The notes: generated from the sequence alone by a model not told the origin. 64,000 nt of DNA from Flavobacteriales bacterium (GCA_020635855.1 JACJYZ010000002.1:1860001-1924000), one strand, 5' to 3'; positions 52,715 through 61,226 are shown, numbered from the stretch's first letter. Made by a program: numbers and translations.

Positions 52715-53707
52715 TCAGGACACCAGGGCGCCTTCGGCTTTTACTTCTTTGAATGCTTCCCTGGGTTTCAGACCCAACGCAGCAAACAACTGCATGTCTT
52801 CCGAGAAGGCGGGGTTCGGTGTGGTAAGCAGTTTATCTCCGGCGAAGATGCTGTTGGCACCGGCCGCAAAACAAAGTGCTTGTCCTTCCTGACTCATCTG
52901 CGTGCGGCCTGCAGACAGGCGAACCAAAGATGCGGGCATCACCACACGGGCGGTTGCAATCATGCGAACCATGTCCCAGATGGGCACCAACGGTTGGTTT
53001 TCCAGCGGCGTACCCTGCACGGGAACAAGGGCATTGATGGGTACTGATTCAGGGTGTTTCTCCAGGTTGGCCAGGGTCAGCAGCATGCCCATGCGATCAT
53101 CTGTGCTTTCTCCCATGCCGATGATGCCTCCCGAACAAACCGATATTTTGGCTTTGCGCACATGGTTCAGCGTGTCGAGCCGGTCTTCATATTTGCGGGT
53201 GGTGATGATGCTTTCATAGTGGTCACTGCTGGTGTCCACATTGTGGTTGTAGGCATACAACCCGGCATCTGCCAGACGCTCCGCCTGCTCCTCTGTGATC
53301 ATCCCCATGGTGCAGCATACCTCCATGTCCATGGCGGTGATACCACGTACCATTTCCAGCACGTTGTCGAAATCCTTGTTGTTGCGCACTTCCCTCCATG
53401 CAGCTCCGAGGCAAACCCTGGAAGCCCCGCTCTCCTTCGCTTTGGAAGCAAAATTAACCACCGTCTCCACCGGCATCAACTTATGTGCTTCCAGGCCTGT
53501 GTTGTAGCGGGCGGCTTGTGGGCAATACGCGCAGTCTTCCGGACATCCGCCGGTTTTAACGCTGAGCAGGGAACTCACCTGCACCTCAAGTGGGTCATGG
53601 TACCTGCGATGCATGGTAGCTGCATCATACAGCAGTTCCATCAGGGGTTTGTCGTATATCGCCCGAATCTCTTCACGGGTCCAGTTGTGGCGGATATCTT
53701 GGTTCAT
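52715..53707 (-). CDS. bioB: biotin synthase
   Basis: A 330-residue radical-SAM enzyme that inserts sulfur into dethiobiotin. TGGCPEDCAYCPQA (near residues 48-61) is the CxxxCxxC iron-sulfur motif; SGGIIGMGES and the RLSAGRTQMS segment bind the second cluster and substrate. I start it at ATG 53707; the longer upstream frame has no support. It heads the leftward operon bioB-F-D-A-SDR and has its own -7 box. Confidence 0.95.
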   Translation of the reverse strand: MNQDIRHNWTREEIRAIYDKPLMELLYDAATMHRRYHDPLEVQVSSLLSVKTGGCPEDCAYCPQAARYNTGLEAHKLMPVETVVNFASKAKESGASRVCLGAAWREVRNNKDFDNVLEMVRGITAMDMEVCCTMGMITEEQAERLADAGLYAYNHNVDTSSDHYESIITTRKYEDRLDTLNHVRKAKISVCSGGIIGMGESTDDRMGMLLTLANLEKHPESVPINALVPVQGTPLENQPLVPIWDMVRMIATARVVMPASLVRLSAGRTQMSQEGQALCFAAGANSIFAGDKLLTTPNPAFSEDMQLFAALGLKPREAFKEVKAEGALVS

Positions 53708-53725
53708 AGTACTTGAATCTTCGGG

Positions 53726-53733
53726 CAAAGATA
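53726..53733 (-). promoter_or_regulatory. -7 box TATCTTTG of the bio operon
   Basis: On the minus strand TATCTTTG fits TANNTTTG exactly, 18 bp before the bioB ATG and 36 bp after the cinA stop. Confidence 0.5.
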
Positions 53734-53769
53734 GGAAATTCGGCAGGTTCGCCCCACCTGATGCGCTGA

Positions 53770-55014
53770 TCAATGAGGGGATTCTTCCAGCTTACGCCTC
53801 AACCAACCCAATGCGGTTTGTGTGGCCAGTTCGATATTTCGCATGCGGTCTTTGACAAACCGGAACTGTTTTGCCTCGGTAAATGTCGGCCCTGCCACTG
53901 CGATCCACACCAGGCCCACTGGCTTTTCTTCAGTGCCACCGTCAGGACCTGCAACACCACTGGTGGCTACCGCATAGTTTGCACCGGTCGCCTTTCTGGC
54001 ACCGGCAGCCATTTGCAAAACCACATCTTCACTTACCGCTCCATGCGTGCGCAATGAACCTGCATCCACACCCAGCAAGGAGGTTTTCACTTCATTGGCG
54101 TACGAAACCACACCACCCAGGAAATATGCCGAGCTACCCGGTATGGACGTGATGCGATGTGCGATGTATCCGCCCGTACAACTTTCGGCAATGGCCATGG
54201 TGGCATTGCGTTCCAGCAACAAACGTCCGATCACACTTTCCAGGGTTTCGTCATCCGCACCGTAAATATATTGGGGGATCAGTTTGCGAAGCTTTTCCTC
54301 CTCCTTTGCTATAAGTTCCTTGCAGGTTTTTTCTTCGCCCGTGGCGGTAAGCCTCAACCGCACCATGCCTGCGGAAGGCAGGTAAGCCAGCCGAACGGAA
54401 TCCGGTAGGGCCTCTTCCCAAGAAGCGATCATCTCATACAGGGTAGACTCTGCAATGCCCTGTGTGAGGATGGTTCTGTGAAGGATAAACGGAAGTACAT
54501 ATTTGTTTTTCAGCCACGGTAAGACATGATCATCCATCATGGCTTTCATCTCAAATGGCACACCCGGCATGGACACGAATACCTTGCCCCTTTCTTCGAA
54601 CTGCATACCCGGTGCCGTACCGTTGGGATTCGGGAGCATGGTACAGTTGGCAGGAAGATCGGCCTGCCTTGCATTCAGTGCAGACATTTCCCTGTTGCGG
54701 CTTTTGAAAAACCCTTCGAGTTGGCGGTATGCTTCATCATTGCGCACCAGATGGGTTTGAAAATACTCGGCCAGTACATCTTTGGTCAGGTCGTCAGGTG
54801 TAGGTCCGAGTCCACCCGTGATCAGGATTACATCCGCGCGGCCCTCCGCTTCTTTTAAAGCTTCCAGGATGTGCTCACGGCGGTCGGAAATAGATGTGAT
54901 CTGTGCCACCTTCACCCCTATCCCGTTCAACCTGGAAGACATCCAGGCGGAATTGGTATCCACGATCTGTCCGATCAGGATCTCATCACCTATGGTTATG
55001 ATTTCTGCTTTCAT
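53770..55014 (-). CDS. cinA: CinA family nicotinamide-nucleotide amidohydrolase
   Basis: A 414-residue two-domain protein. Residues 1-170 are the MoaB/MogA-like domain (AEIITIGDEILIGQIVDTNSAW, LITGGLGPTPDDLT, FVSMPGVPFEMKAM), and residues about 250-414 are the PncC amidohydrolase domain (AIAESCTGGYIAHRITSIPGSSAYFLGGVVSYANEVK, ATSGVAGPDGGTEEKPVG). It salvages NMN deamidated products and ADP-ribose. Start ATG 55014, where the conserved domain begins. It is divergent from the DUF4197 gene. Confidence 0.94.
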   Translation of the reverse strand: MKAEIITIGDEILIGQIVDTNSAWMSSRLNGIGVKVAQITSISDRREHILEALKEAEGRADVILITGGLGPTPDDLTKDVLAEYFQTHLVRNDEAYRQLEGFFKSRNREMSALNARQADLPANCTMLPNPNGTAPGMQFEERGKVFVSMPGVPFEMKAMMDDHVLPWLKNKYVLPFILHRTILTQGIAESTLYEMIASWEEALPDSVRLAYLPSAGMVRLRLTATGEEKTCKELIAKEEEKLRKLIPQYIYGADDETLESVIGRLLLERNATMAIAESCTGGYIAHRITSIPGSSAYFLGGVVSYANEVKTSLLGVDAGSLRTHGAVSEDVVLQMAAGARKATGANYAVATSGVAGPDGGTEEKPVGLVWIAVAGPTFTEAKQFRFVKDRMRNIELATQTALGWLRRKLEESPH

Positions 55015-55042
55015 TGAGATTTTAACGGGAGCGAAATTATGG

Positions 55043-55050
55043 TATGTTTG
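55043..55050 (+). promoter_or_regulatory. -7 box TATGTTTG of the DUF4197 gene
   Basis: TATGTTTG fits TANNTTTG exactly, 26 bp before ATG 55077. It also rules out the in-frame GTG/ATG-like start near 55044, which lies within the box. Confidence 0.55.
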
Positions 55051-55076
55051 TTGCTTCATCAAGGAAAAAGAAGATC

Positions 55077-55817
55077 ATGAAGAAATCCCATATCATGGCT
55101 GCCCTGTTCTGCGGCCTCGCCCTGCAAGCCTGTTCTCAGAAGCTTTTGAAAGACCTGGAGAAAACAGCAGGCGGCGATCTCGGCGACATCCTTAAAACTG
55201 AAAAGCCGCTCACCGAAGATGAAGTGGCCCGCGGACTCCGTGAGGCACTGGAGGTAGGCACAAACAACTCATCCGGCAAAGCATCCGCCATAGACGGGTT
55301 CAACAAGAACCCCCTGATACATATTCCGTTTCCTCCGGAAGCAGAAAAGATGGAAGAAAAGTTACGGGCAATCGGTATGGGCAAACAGGTGGATGAATTC
55401 ACCCTCACGCTGAACCGGGCCGCAGAAGAAGCGGCCAAGAAATCGGCACCCATCTTCATTGATGCGATCAAGAAAATGACCATCACCGACGCCATGGGCA
55501 TCCTGAAAGGCTCGAACAACCAGGCAACCTCATATTTACAGGAAAAGACCACCTCACAATTGCATGACACCTTTAAGCCGGTGGTACATGACGCAACGGA
55601 AAGCGTGAACCTGACCAAATACTGGTCTCCGCTGATACAAGCCTACAACAAGATCCCCATGGTGGAGAAGATGAACCCCGACCTGGATGAATATGTGACC
55701 CAGCAGGCAATGGACGGCCTCTTCAAGCTGATTGCGCAAGAGGAGGAAAAGATCCGTACCAATCCTGCCGCCCAGGTAACGGATCTCCTGAAAAGGGTCT
55801 TCGGAAAAAAATCATAA
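55077..55817 (+). CDS. DUF4197 lipoprotein
   Basis: A 246-residue lipoprotein (CGLALQAC, Cys about residue 18) of the DUF4197 family. Its helical body carries the family stretch VGTNNSSGKASAIDGFNKN, IHIPFPPEAEKMEEKLRAIGMGKQVDEF, and AMGILKGSNNQATSYLQEKT. Function is unknown; it should sit in the outer or inner membrane. It has its own promoter and a strong terminator. Confidence 0.9.
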   Translation: MKKSHIMAALFCGLALQACSQKLLKDLEKTAGGDLGDILKTEKPLTEDEVARGLREALEVGTNNSSGKASAIDGFNKNPLIHIPFPPEAEKMEEKLRAIGMGKQVDEFTLTLNRAAEEAAKKSAPIFIDAIKKMTITDAMGILKGSNNQATSYLQEKTTSQLHDTFKPVVHDATESVNLTKYWSPLIQAYNKIPMVEKMNPDLDEYVTQQAMDGLFKLIAQEEEKIRTNPAAQVTDLLKRVFGKKS

Positions 55818-55827
55818 CATGCAGACG

Positions 55828-55856
55828 AGCCGGAAGCGAAACCTTCCGGCTTTTTT
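55828..55856 (+). terminator. terminator after DUF4197 gene
   Basis: A perfect 9-bp stem AGCCGGAAG (55828-55836) / CTTCCGGCT (55843-55851), 6-base loop, followed by T6. The stop codon lies 11 bp upstream. Confidence 0.88.
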
Positions 55857-55864
55857 GTAGCTGC

Positions 55865-57187
55865 TCATTTCTCCAGGATGAACTCCACCCTACGGTTGCG
55901 GCGCATGTGTTCGCTGCTGTCGTTCGGATACTTGGGTCGGCTGCTGCCATAGCCCACCCAGCTGATGCGATCCTTTGCAATGCCGGATGTTACCATGTAG
56001 TCGGCCACAGCCTGCGCGCGGCGATTGGACAGATCGTAGTTGCTGCGTTCGTCACCTGCGATGTCCGTATGCCCCAGCAGCCTCACATGCCAATCCGGCT
56101 GTTGTTCCAGTACATGCACCAGGCTGTCTATGCTATGCACCGATGTAGGAACCAGTGTGGCCTGGGCCGTTTCGAAAAGCACATCACGCAGTTCAATGGC
56201 ACCGTCCTCAGGTGCTGGGAATGTTTCCGGGGTTGCTATGGCAACCGGTATTTCTCCCTGATCGGCACAGGGTATGAGCGACAGGTGATCGAATTCCACC
56301 CGCACATCATACCCGGGGTTACCATCCGATCCAACCAGTCGTCCGGCCAGCGAATCGACCAGGTGTTGCATGACCTGCTTGCGTTGGTCGGCAAATCGCT
56401 GGGGCAGCATTTGCTCTTTCATGTTCAGTTCACCGATGAGGGTACGGACATCCACATTGTCTTTTTTCTTTTTGTTTTTCTTTTTGGAAGATGGGTCTTC
56501 GGACATTGAATTCCGAACAACAGCCACCAGGCTGTCCCGTTCGTGGTGAAATGCTTCCTTTTCCTTCTCCTGTTGTGCATCAAGTTGACTGAAGCGTTCT
56601 GCCAGGTAGGCATCTACATTGGTGAAATCTTCCGGCTGATAGGTCTTTGTGATTTCTCTGGGCACCGCAAAGGCCCCCAGCAGCATATATGCCTCTCCTC
56701 CTCGTGCACAGTAATTACCCTCCACAGAAGACCACTCGGTATTGAGGGCCGCGGTGGATAGATCAACCTGTGGAGGCAAACTTAGCAGCCGGGTTCCTTT
56801 TACGTAGATCGAATCCTCGGAAAAGAAAAGGGACATATGTTTCAGGTTGGACAATCCGTTCTTCTGAAGCGGGTTCACACGCCACTGCATGGCGAAGCAG
56901 TAAAGTGAATCTTTGGCCAGGGGGTGGTTGAGGGGAACCTGGAGGTTTTCGTTCAGCATGGAGTTGCGAACGCAGAGGCCATTATAAAACTGGCCGTCTT
57001 CAGCCGGACTTTCCTTGGTTCCGAATGTGTAGTGAAAGAAGGGTGGTTCAGGTTGACGCCAGGCATCAGGCCTCCCCTGGGAGAAATCCTCAAAACTTCC
57101 GTTGGGCAATATCTCCTGGGCCTTCAGGGAAACACAACCTATGAGGATCATTGAACCCCATGCCACCAATACACGCATCACTTTCAT
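55865..57187 (-). CDS. OmpA-family protein with N-terminal jelly-roll-like domain
   Basis: A 440-residue exported protein. The signal peptide SMILIGCVSLKAQ is followed by NGSFEDFSQGRPDAWRQP, the start of a beta-sandwich domain like that of carbohydrate-binding modules. A charged coiled middle part (residues 190-250) contains SKKKNKKKKDN. Residues about 330-440 are an OmpA/Pal-like peptidoglycan-binding domain (LLGHTDIAGDERSNYDLSNRRAQAVADYM, RISWVGYGSSRPKYPNDSSEHMRRNRRVEFIL). The N-terminal domain may bind a cell-surface glycan. Monocistronic. Confidence 0.88.
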   Translation of the reverse strand: MKVMRVLVAWGSMILIGCVSLKAQEILPNGSFEDFSQGRPDAWRQPEPPFFHYTFGTKESPAEDGQFYNGLCVRNSMLNENLQVPLNHPLAKDSLYCFAMQWRVNPLQKNGLSNLKHMSLFFSEDSIYVKGTRLLSLPPQVDLSTAALNTEWSSVEGNYCARGGEAYMLLGAFAVPREITKTYQPEDFTNVDAYLAERFSQLDAQQEKEKEAFHHERDSLVAVVRNSMSEDPSSKKKNKKKKDNVDVRTLIGELNMKEQMLPQRFADQRKQVMQHLVDSLAGRLVGSDGNPGYDVRVEFDHLSLIPCADQGEIPVAIATPETFPAPEDGAIELRDVLFETAQATLVPTSVHSIDSLVHVLEQQPDWHVRLLGHTDIAGDERSNYDLSNRRAQAVADYMVTSGIAKDRISWVGYGSSRPKYPNDSSEHMRRNRRVEFILEK

Positions 57188-57417
57188 CTTTTACAATGTA
57201 ACGAACAGGTATGAATTCGACACAACGGCGGTGGCAAAAATTTAACAAAGGTTTAAAAAAGGGTATCTGGCCGTGCAGGATGCAGCGCTATCTATGCCAA
57301 CGACGGAACTTGCAATTTTCCTAACCGCACCAGGGGTTACGTAATGCTACCTAGCCGTAAAGGAATTTGAAACGAAATCCCATCCGCAGCGTAGGAGGGT
57401 AAAAAAATCCCACACCA

Positions 57418-57729
57418 TTGCACCCAATCTTCATAAACACCGGAAAAAATTTTCAGCGTATTGACCTGTCGGAAGTATTGTGGGTGGAGGCATTGAAGGA
57501 CTATATACTGTTATACACCAAAGAGAAAAGGTACATTATCAACCGTACCATGAAAGAGATCGAGCGAAAACTGTCTCCTTACGGATTTTGTCGTGTACAC
57601 CGATCTTACATTGTGAACCTCAACCACATCAAATCCATCCAGGCGAGTACCCTGCAGATCGGTGAGAAGGAAGTACCCATAGGAAAACTTTTCCGGGAAA
57701 CCTTGTTAGACAAAGTTCAAAAACTTTAA
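57418..57729 (+). CDS. stand-alone LytTR DNA-binding protein
   Basis: A 103-residue protein that is almost only a LytTR domain: FINTGKNFQRIDLSEVLWVEALKDY opens it, LLYTKEKRYIINRTMKEIERKL and FCRVHRSYIVNLNHIKSI form the rest. No receiver domain precedes it and no in-frame ATG or GTG is seen, so the start is TTG at 57418. A GGAGG lies 18 bp upstream. Such free LytTR domains can be controlled by membrane partners, but none is encoded next to it. Confidence 0.75.
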   Translation: MHPIFINTGKNFQRIDLSEVLWVEALKDYILLYTKEKRYIINRTMKEIERKLSPYGFCRVHRSYIVNLNHIKSIQASTLQIGEKEVPIGKLFRETLLDKVQKL

Positions 57730-57778
57730 GTGGTCATTGTGACCGGTCTGCCTCAAAGACGGCCGGCTCACAGGTGGT

Positions 57779-57811
57779 AAAAAAAAAGGCCGCCCCGATT
57801 GGGACGGCCTT
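57779..57811 (-). terminator. terminator of thrS-infC-rpmI-rplT
   Basis: On the minus strand AAGGCCG (57805-57811) pairs with CGGCCTT (57786-57792), extended by GGG/CCC after one mismatch, and seven or more T follow. Confidence 0.85.
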
Positions 57812-57834
57812 CTTCATTTGAAAGCGATATATTT

Positions 57835-58179
57835 TTACTTCAGTCCTTCAACAAGTGACTTGAATGCTTCCGGTTCGTTCATGGCCATTTCAGCCAGCAT
57901 TTTCCGGTTGATCTCCACATTGTTCTTGTTGAGTTTATCAATCAGAACGGAGTAAGACAATCCGTGCAGGCGGGCACCGGCATTGATACGTTGGATCCAC
58001 AGGGCACGGAAATCGCGTTTCTTGGCACGTCTGTGGATGTAGGAATACTTCAATCCCTTTTCAACCGCATTCTTCGCAACGGTATGAACATTCTTTCTTC
58101 TTCCGAAATAGCCTTTGGCTTGTTTCAGGATCTTTTTCCTTCTGGCTTTCGCCGCTACGGAATTGACTGATCTTGGCAT
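57835..58179 (-). CDS. rplT: ribosomal protein bL20
   Basis: A 114-residue basic protein with the bL20 order: PRSVNSVAAKARRKKILKQAKGYFGRRKN at the start, YSYIHRRAKKRDFRALWIQRINAGAR in the middle, and LNKNNVEINRKMLAEMAMNEPEAF. Length is normal. It is the last gene of the thrS-infC-rpmI-rplT operon, 77 bp after rpmI. Confidence 0.97.
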   Translation of the reverse strand: MPRSVNSVAAKARRKKILKQAKGYFGRRKNVHTVAKNAVEKGLKYSYIHRRAKKRDFRALWIQRINAGARLHGLSYSVLIDKLNKNNVEINRKMLAEMAMNEPEAFKSLVEGLK

Positions 58180-58256
58180 GGTTTACATATTTTGGCAGAC
58201 AGCGCCCGTTCTCGAAGGGACTTGCAAGCTGGATGCCGGGTTAAACACCGATTGAC

Positions 58257-58457
58257 TTACTTACCGACGGCAAGCATTCTTTTCACGTTCCCCATATCCG
58301 CTGGATGAACCAATGTGGTCTGGGTCAGGTTTCTTTTTCTTTTGGTGGCTTTCTTGGTCAGGATGTGACTCTTGAAAGCATGCTTTCTTTTGATCTTACC
58401 CGTGCCGGTAAAGGAGAACCTTTTCTTGGCACTGGAATTTGTTTTCATCTTAGGCAT
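58257..58457 (-). CDS. rpmI: ribosomal protein bL35
   Basis: A 66-residue basic protein with the bL35 motifs MPKMKTNSSAKKRFSFTGTGKIKRK and AFKSHILTKKATKRKRNL. It lies 29 bp after infC and 77 bp before rplT. Confidence 0.96.
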   Translation of the reverse strand: MPKMKTNSSAKKRFSFTGTGKIKRKHAFKSHILTKKATKRKRNLTQTTLVHPADMGNVKRMLAVGK

Positions 58458-58486
58458 AACAACAGGGTGTTTCGACTTTCCAAATT

Positions 58487-59029
58487 TTATTTCTTAGGCG
58501 CAATGAACATGATCATTCTGTTTCCCTCCAGCTTCGGCATCTGCTCCACTTTTCCAACATCTTCCAGTTCCTGGGCCAGTTTCAGCAAGAGGATCTGACC
58601 TCTGTCCTTATAAACAATCGCTCTTCCCCGGAACAGCACAAAGGCTTTGATCTTGGCGCCTTCCTGCAGGAATTTCAATGCATGTTTAGTTTTAAAGTTG
58701 AAATCATGCTCATCCGTATTCGGACCGAACCTGATTTCCTTCACCACGATCTTGGAAGCCTTCGCCTTCAGTTCCTTCTTCTTCTTCTTCTGATCGTATG
58801 CGAATTTCTGGTAGTCGATCACCTTACAAACCGGGGGATCCGCTTTGGCAGCGATCTCAACCAGATCCAAACCTGCTTCATCAGCAATTTTCAGGGCTTC
58901 TTGGATGGGATATATTCCAGGTTCCACATCATCGCCGACGAGCCTTACCTTGGGGGCCCTGATCTCGTCATTTATCAAATGTTCCCTTTTCTTTACGCGA
59001 CGTACGAAGGGTTTTCTTGGACCAGCTAT
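58487..59029 (-). CDS. infC: translation initiation factor IF-3, AUA start
   Basis: A 180-residue IF-3. The N-terminal domain shows LINDEIRAPKVRLVGDDVEPGIYPIQEAL, then a Lys-rich linker and the C-terminal domain (KEIRFGPNTDEHDFNFKTKHALKFLQEGAKIKAFVLFRGR). The first in-frame ATG (58978) would remove the conserved basic leader AGPRKPFVRRVKKREH; the only codon that gives it is ATA at 59029, 18 bp after the thrS stop. AUU is the classic infC start in E. coli, where IF-3 represses its own gene through it; AUA would fit the same logic. Start choice is inferred from the missing alternatives. Confidence 0.8.
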   Translation of the reverse strand: MAGPRKPFVRRVKKREHLINDEIRAPKVRLVGDDVEPGIYPIQEALKIADEAGLDLVEIAAKADPPVCKVIDYQKFAYDQKKKKKELKAKASKIVVKEIRFGPNTDEHDFNFKTKHALKFLQEGAKIKAFVLFRGRAIVYKDRGQILLLKLAQELEDVGKVEQMPKLEGNRMIMFIAPKK

Positions 59030-59047
59030 TGTCTTTACAGTTTTGGG

Positions 59048-61015
59048 TTAAACTTCATTTACTTGTAAAGAAGTCTCCTCCAAACTGGCGGCGACTTCCT
59101 CTTTGACCATTTTAACAAATGCCTCTATGGTCATGGTTCCCTGATCACCTCCTCCGTGTTTACGCACGGATACTGTGTTTTCAAGGGCTTCCTTCTCTCC
59201 CACAATCAGCATATAGGGCACTTTTTTCATCTCCGTATCACGGATTTTGCGACCTATTTTTTCACTGCGGTGGTCAAGAAAGGCGCGAATATCGGAATTT
59301 TTTAACAATTGTAAAAGTTTTTGCGCGTAATCGGCAAACTTATCGCTGAGGGGTAAAATGGCCGCCTGATCAGGTGCCAGCCACAGTGGGAAGTTGCCCG
59401 CGTAGTGCTCAATCAGGAAACCGATGAAGCGTTCGTGGGTACCGAGCGGTGCCCGGTGAATTACGATGGGGCGTTCATGCTCGTTATCCGCGTTGGTATA
59501 GGTGAGGTTGAAACTCTGCGGCTGCGCGAAATCCACCTGGTTGGTGGCCAGTGTGAATTCCTTGCCGATGGCGCTCCACACCTGCACGTCAATCTTGGGT
59601 CCGTAGAAAGCGGCTTCGTCCGCCACTTCCACATAAGGAACCCCGGATTCTTCCAGCACATTGCGCACCATGTCTTCCGTTTCCTTCCACAATTCGGGCA
59701 TGTCCACATACTTCTTGCCCAACCTCTCGGGTGCATGGGTTGAGAAACGCATCAGGTATTTATCAATTCCGAAGATGCGGAAGTATTTCGCGTACATTTC
59801 ATTCACGGCTTTGAATTCATCCGCGAATTGCTCTTTGGTGCAATAGATATGGGCGTCGTTCATCTGCAATGACCGCACACGCATCAGTCCGAATAGCTCT
59901 CCCGACTTTTCATACCTGTAACAGGTACCGTATTCAGCCACACGCAAAGGCAAATCGCGGTAGCTGCGTGATTGGGAAGCATATACTTTGTGGTGATGCG
60001 GACAGTTCATGGCCTTCAGGTAATACTTCCCGCCTTCGAACTCCATCGCAGGGAACATCGAATCTTCATAATAAGGAAGGTGACCGCTGGTGAGGTACAT
60101 CGACTCCTTGGCCAGATGCGGTGTGCGCACCCGCACATAACCCGCACGCCGTTCGGTTCTTTTTGCCAAAGCTTCCAATTGCTCGATCATCTCGGCACCT
60201 TTCGGCAACCACAACGGCAGGCCCGGACCCACATCATCATCAAAAGTGAATATCTCAAGTTCTTTTCCCAGCTTCCGGTGGTCGCGTTTCTTCGCTTCCT
60301 CCAGCATCTCAAGGTACTCGTCGAGCTCTTTTTGTTTGGGGAAGGTAATGGCATACAAACGGGTCAACTGTTTCCGCTTCTCGTCTCCCCGCCAATAAGC
60401 ACCCGCCACACTCAGTACTTTGATGGCCTTGATAAAGCCGGTATCCGGAATGTGCGGCCCGCGGCACAGGTCAGTGAAGTTACCTTGTGTATAAAAGGTG
60501 ATCTTCCCGTCTTCCAGGTCCTGCAACAGTTCCAGCTTGTACTCGTCTCCTTTGTTTGTAAAGTAGTCGATGGCATCCTTCTTGCCGATTTCCTGGCGAA
60601 CGTAGGTGTTCTTCTGCTTCGACAACTCTTTCATCTTCGACTCGATTTTCTCGAACTCTTCCGTTGAAAGCACCCGGTCACCCAGGTCAATATCGTAATA
60701 AAAACCATGCTCGATGGGTGGCCCTATTCCGAATTTGGCACCGGGGTACAGCGCTTCAACCGCTTCCGCCAGCAAGTGTGCGGATGAGTGCCACATGGTA
60801 GACTTCCCTTCCTTGTCATCCCATGTCAGCAGCCGGAGGGTGGCGTCCTTATATATAGGTCGGGTGGCATCCCACACTTCATCATTGACTTTCGCTGCCA
60901 GTACATTGCGGGCAAGTCCTTCACTGATCGACTTCGCAACATCAAGCGCCGTGGTTCCCGCAGGCACCGACCGGACCGATCCGTCCGGCAGGGTGATCTG
61001 AATGGTTTGTGACAT
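59048..61015 (-). CDS. thrS: threonyl-tRNA synthetase
   Basis: A 655-residue class II synthetase. It has the N-terminal TGS domain (QITLPDGSVRSVPAGTTALDVA), the editing-domain HxxxH motif (WHSSAHLLAEAVE near residue 76), motif 2 (YEKSGELFGLMRVRSLQMNDAHIYC), the PHHHKVYASQ zinc region, motif 3 (IHRAPLGTHERFIGFLIEHYAG) and a C-terminal anticodon domain. It heads the operon thrS-infC-rpmI-rplT and has its own -7 box. Confidence 0.97.
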   Translation of the reverse strand: MSQTIQITLPDGSVRSVPAGTTALDVAKSISEGLARNVLAAKVNDEVWDATRPIYKDATLRLLTWDDKEGKSTMWHSSAHLLAEAVEALYPGAKFGIGPPIEHGFYYDIDLGDRVLSTEEFEKIESKMKELSKQKNTYVRQEIGKKDAIDYFTNKGDEYKLELLQDLEDGKITFYTQGNFTDLCRGPHIPDTGFIKAIKVLSVAGAYWRGDEKRKQLTRLYAITFPKQKELDEYLEMLEEAKKRDHRKLGKELEIFTFDDDVGPGLPLWLPKGAEMIEQLEALAKRTERRAGYVRVRTPHLAKESMYLTSGHLPYYEDSMFPAMEFEGGKYYLKAMNCPHHHKVYASQSRSYRDLPLRVAEYGTCYRYEKSGELFGLMRVRSLQMNDAHIYCTKEQFADEFKAVNEMYAKYFRIFGIDKYLMRFSTHAPERLGKKYVDMPELWKETEDMVRNVLEESGVPYVEVADEAAFYGPKIDVQVWSAIGKEFTLATNQVDFAQPQSFNLTYTNADNEHERPIVIHRAPLGTHERFIGFLIEHYAGNFPLWLAPDQAAILPLSDKFADYAQKLLQLLKNSDIRAFLDHRSEKIGRKIRDTEMKKVPYMLIVGEKEALENTVSVRKHGGGDQGTMTIEAFVKMVKEEVAASLEETSLQVNEV

Positions 61016-61040
61016 AATTCAAGGCATTTTCGTAGGACCG

Positions 61041-61048
61041 CAAAGGTA
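61041..61048 (-). promoter_or_regulatory. -7 box TACCTTTG of thrS
   Basis: On the minus strand TACCTTTG fits TANNTTTG exactly, 25 bp before the thrS ATG. Confidence 0.5.
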
Positions 61049-61190
61049 CGCAAGGCAGTTGGAAAATCACGCACCGCACCCGAGGTATATTTTGCCCGGG
61101 CACCAAAGCCTCACACCGTCACCGGTTCTTTTTCACAATTCCTGTGGATAACTCCTGCCGGCAAATGAAACAGCAGTTACCATATCTTTA

Positions 61191-61198
61191 TATTTTTG
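61191..61198 (+). promoter_or_regulatory. -7 box TATTTTTG of gldF
   Basis: TATTTTTG fits TANNTTTG exactly, 28 bp before the gldF ATG. Confidence 0.5.
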
Positions 61199-61226
61199 AC
61201 GTTCCCTACCGGTATATGCCCAGACA

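Noticed and set aside
58487..58978. IF-3 starting at the first ATG (163 residues)
   Set aside because: It would lose the conserved basic leader before LINDEIR, which is preserved in frame upstream. The AUA start is preferred, though not proven.
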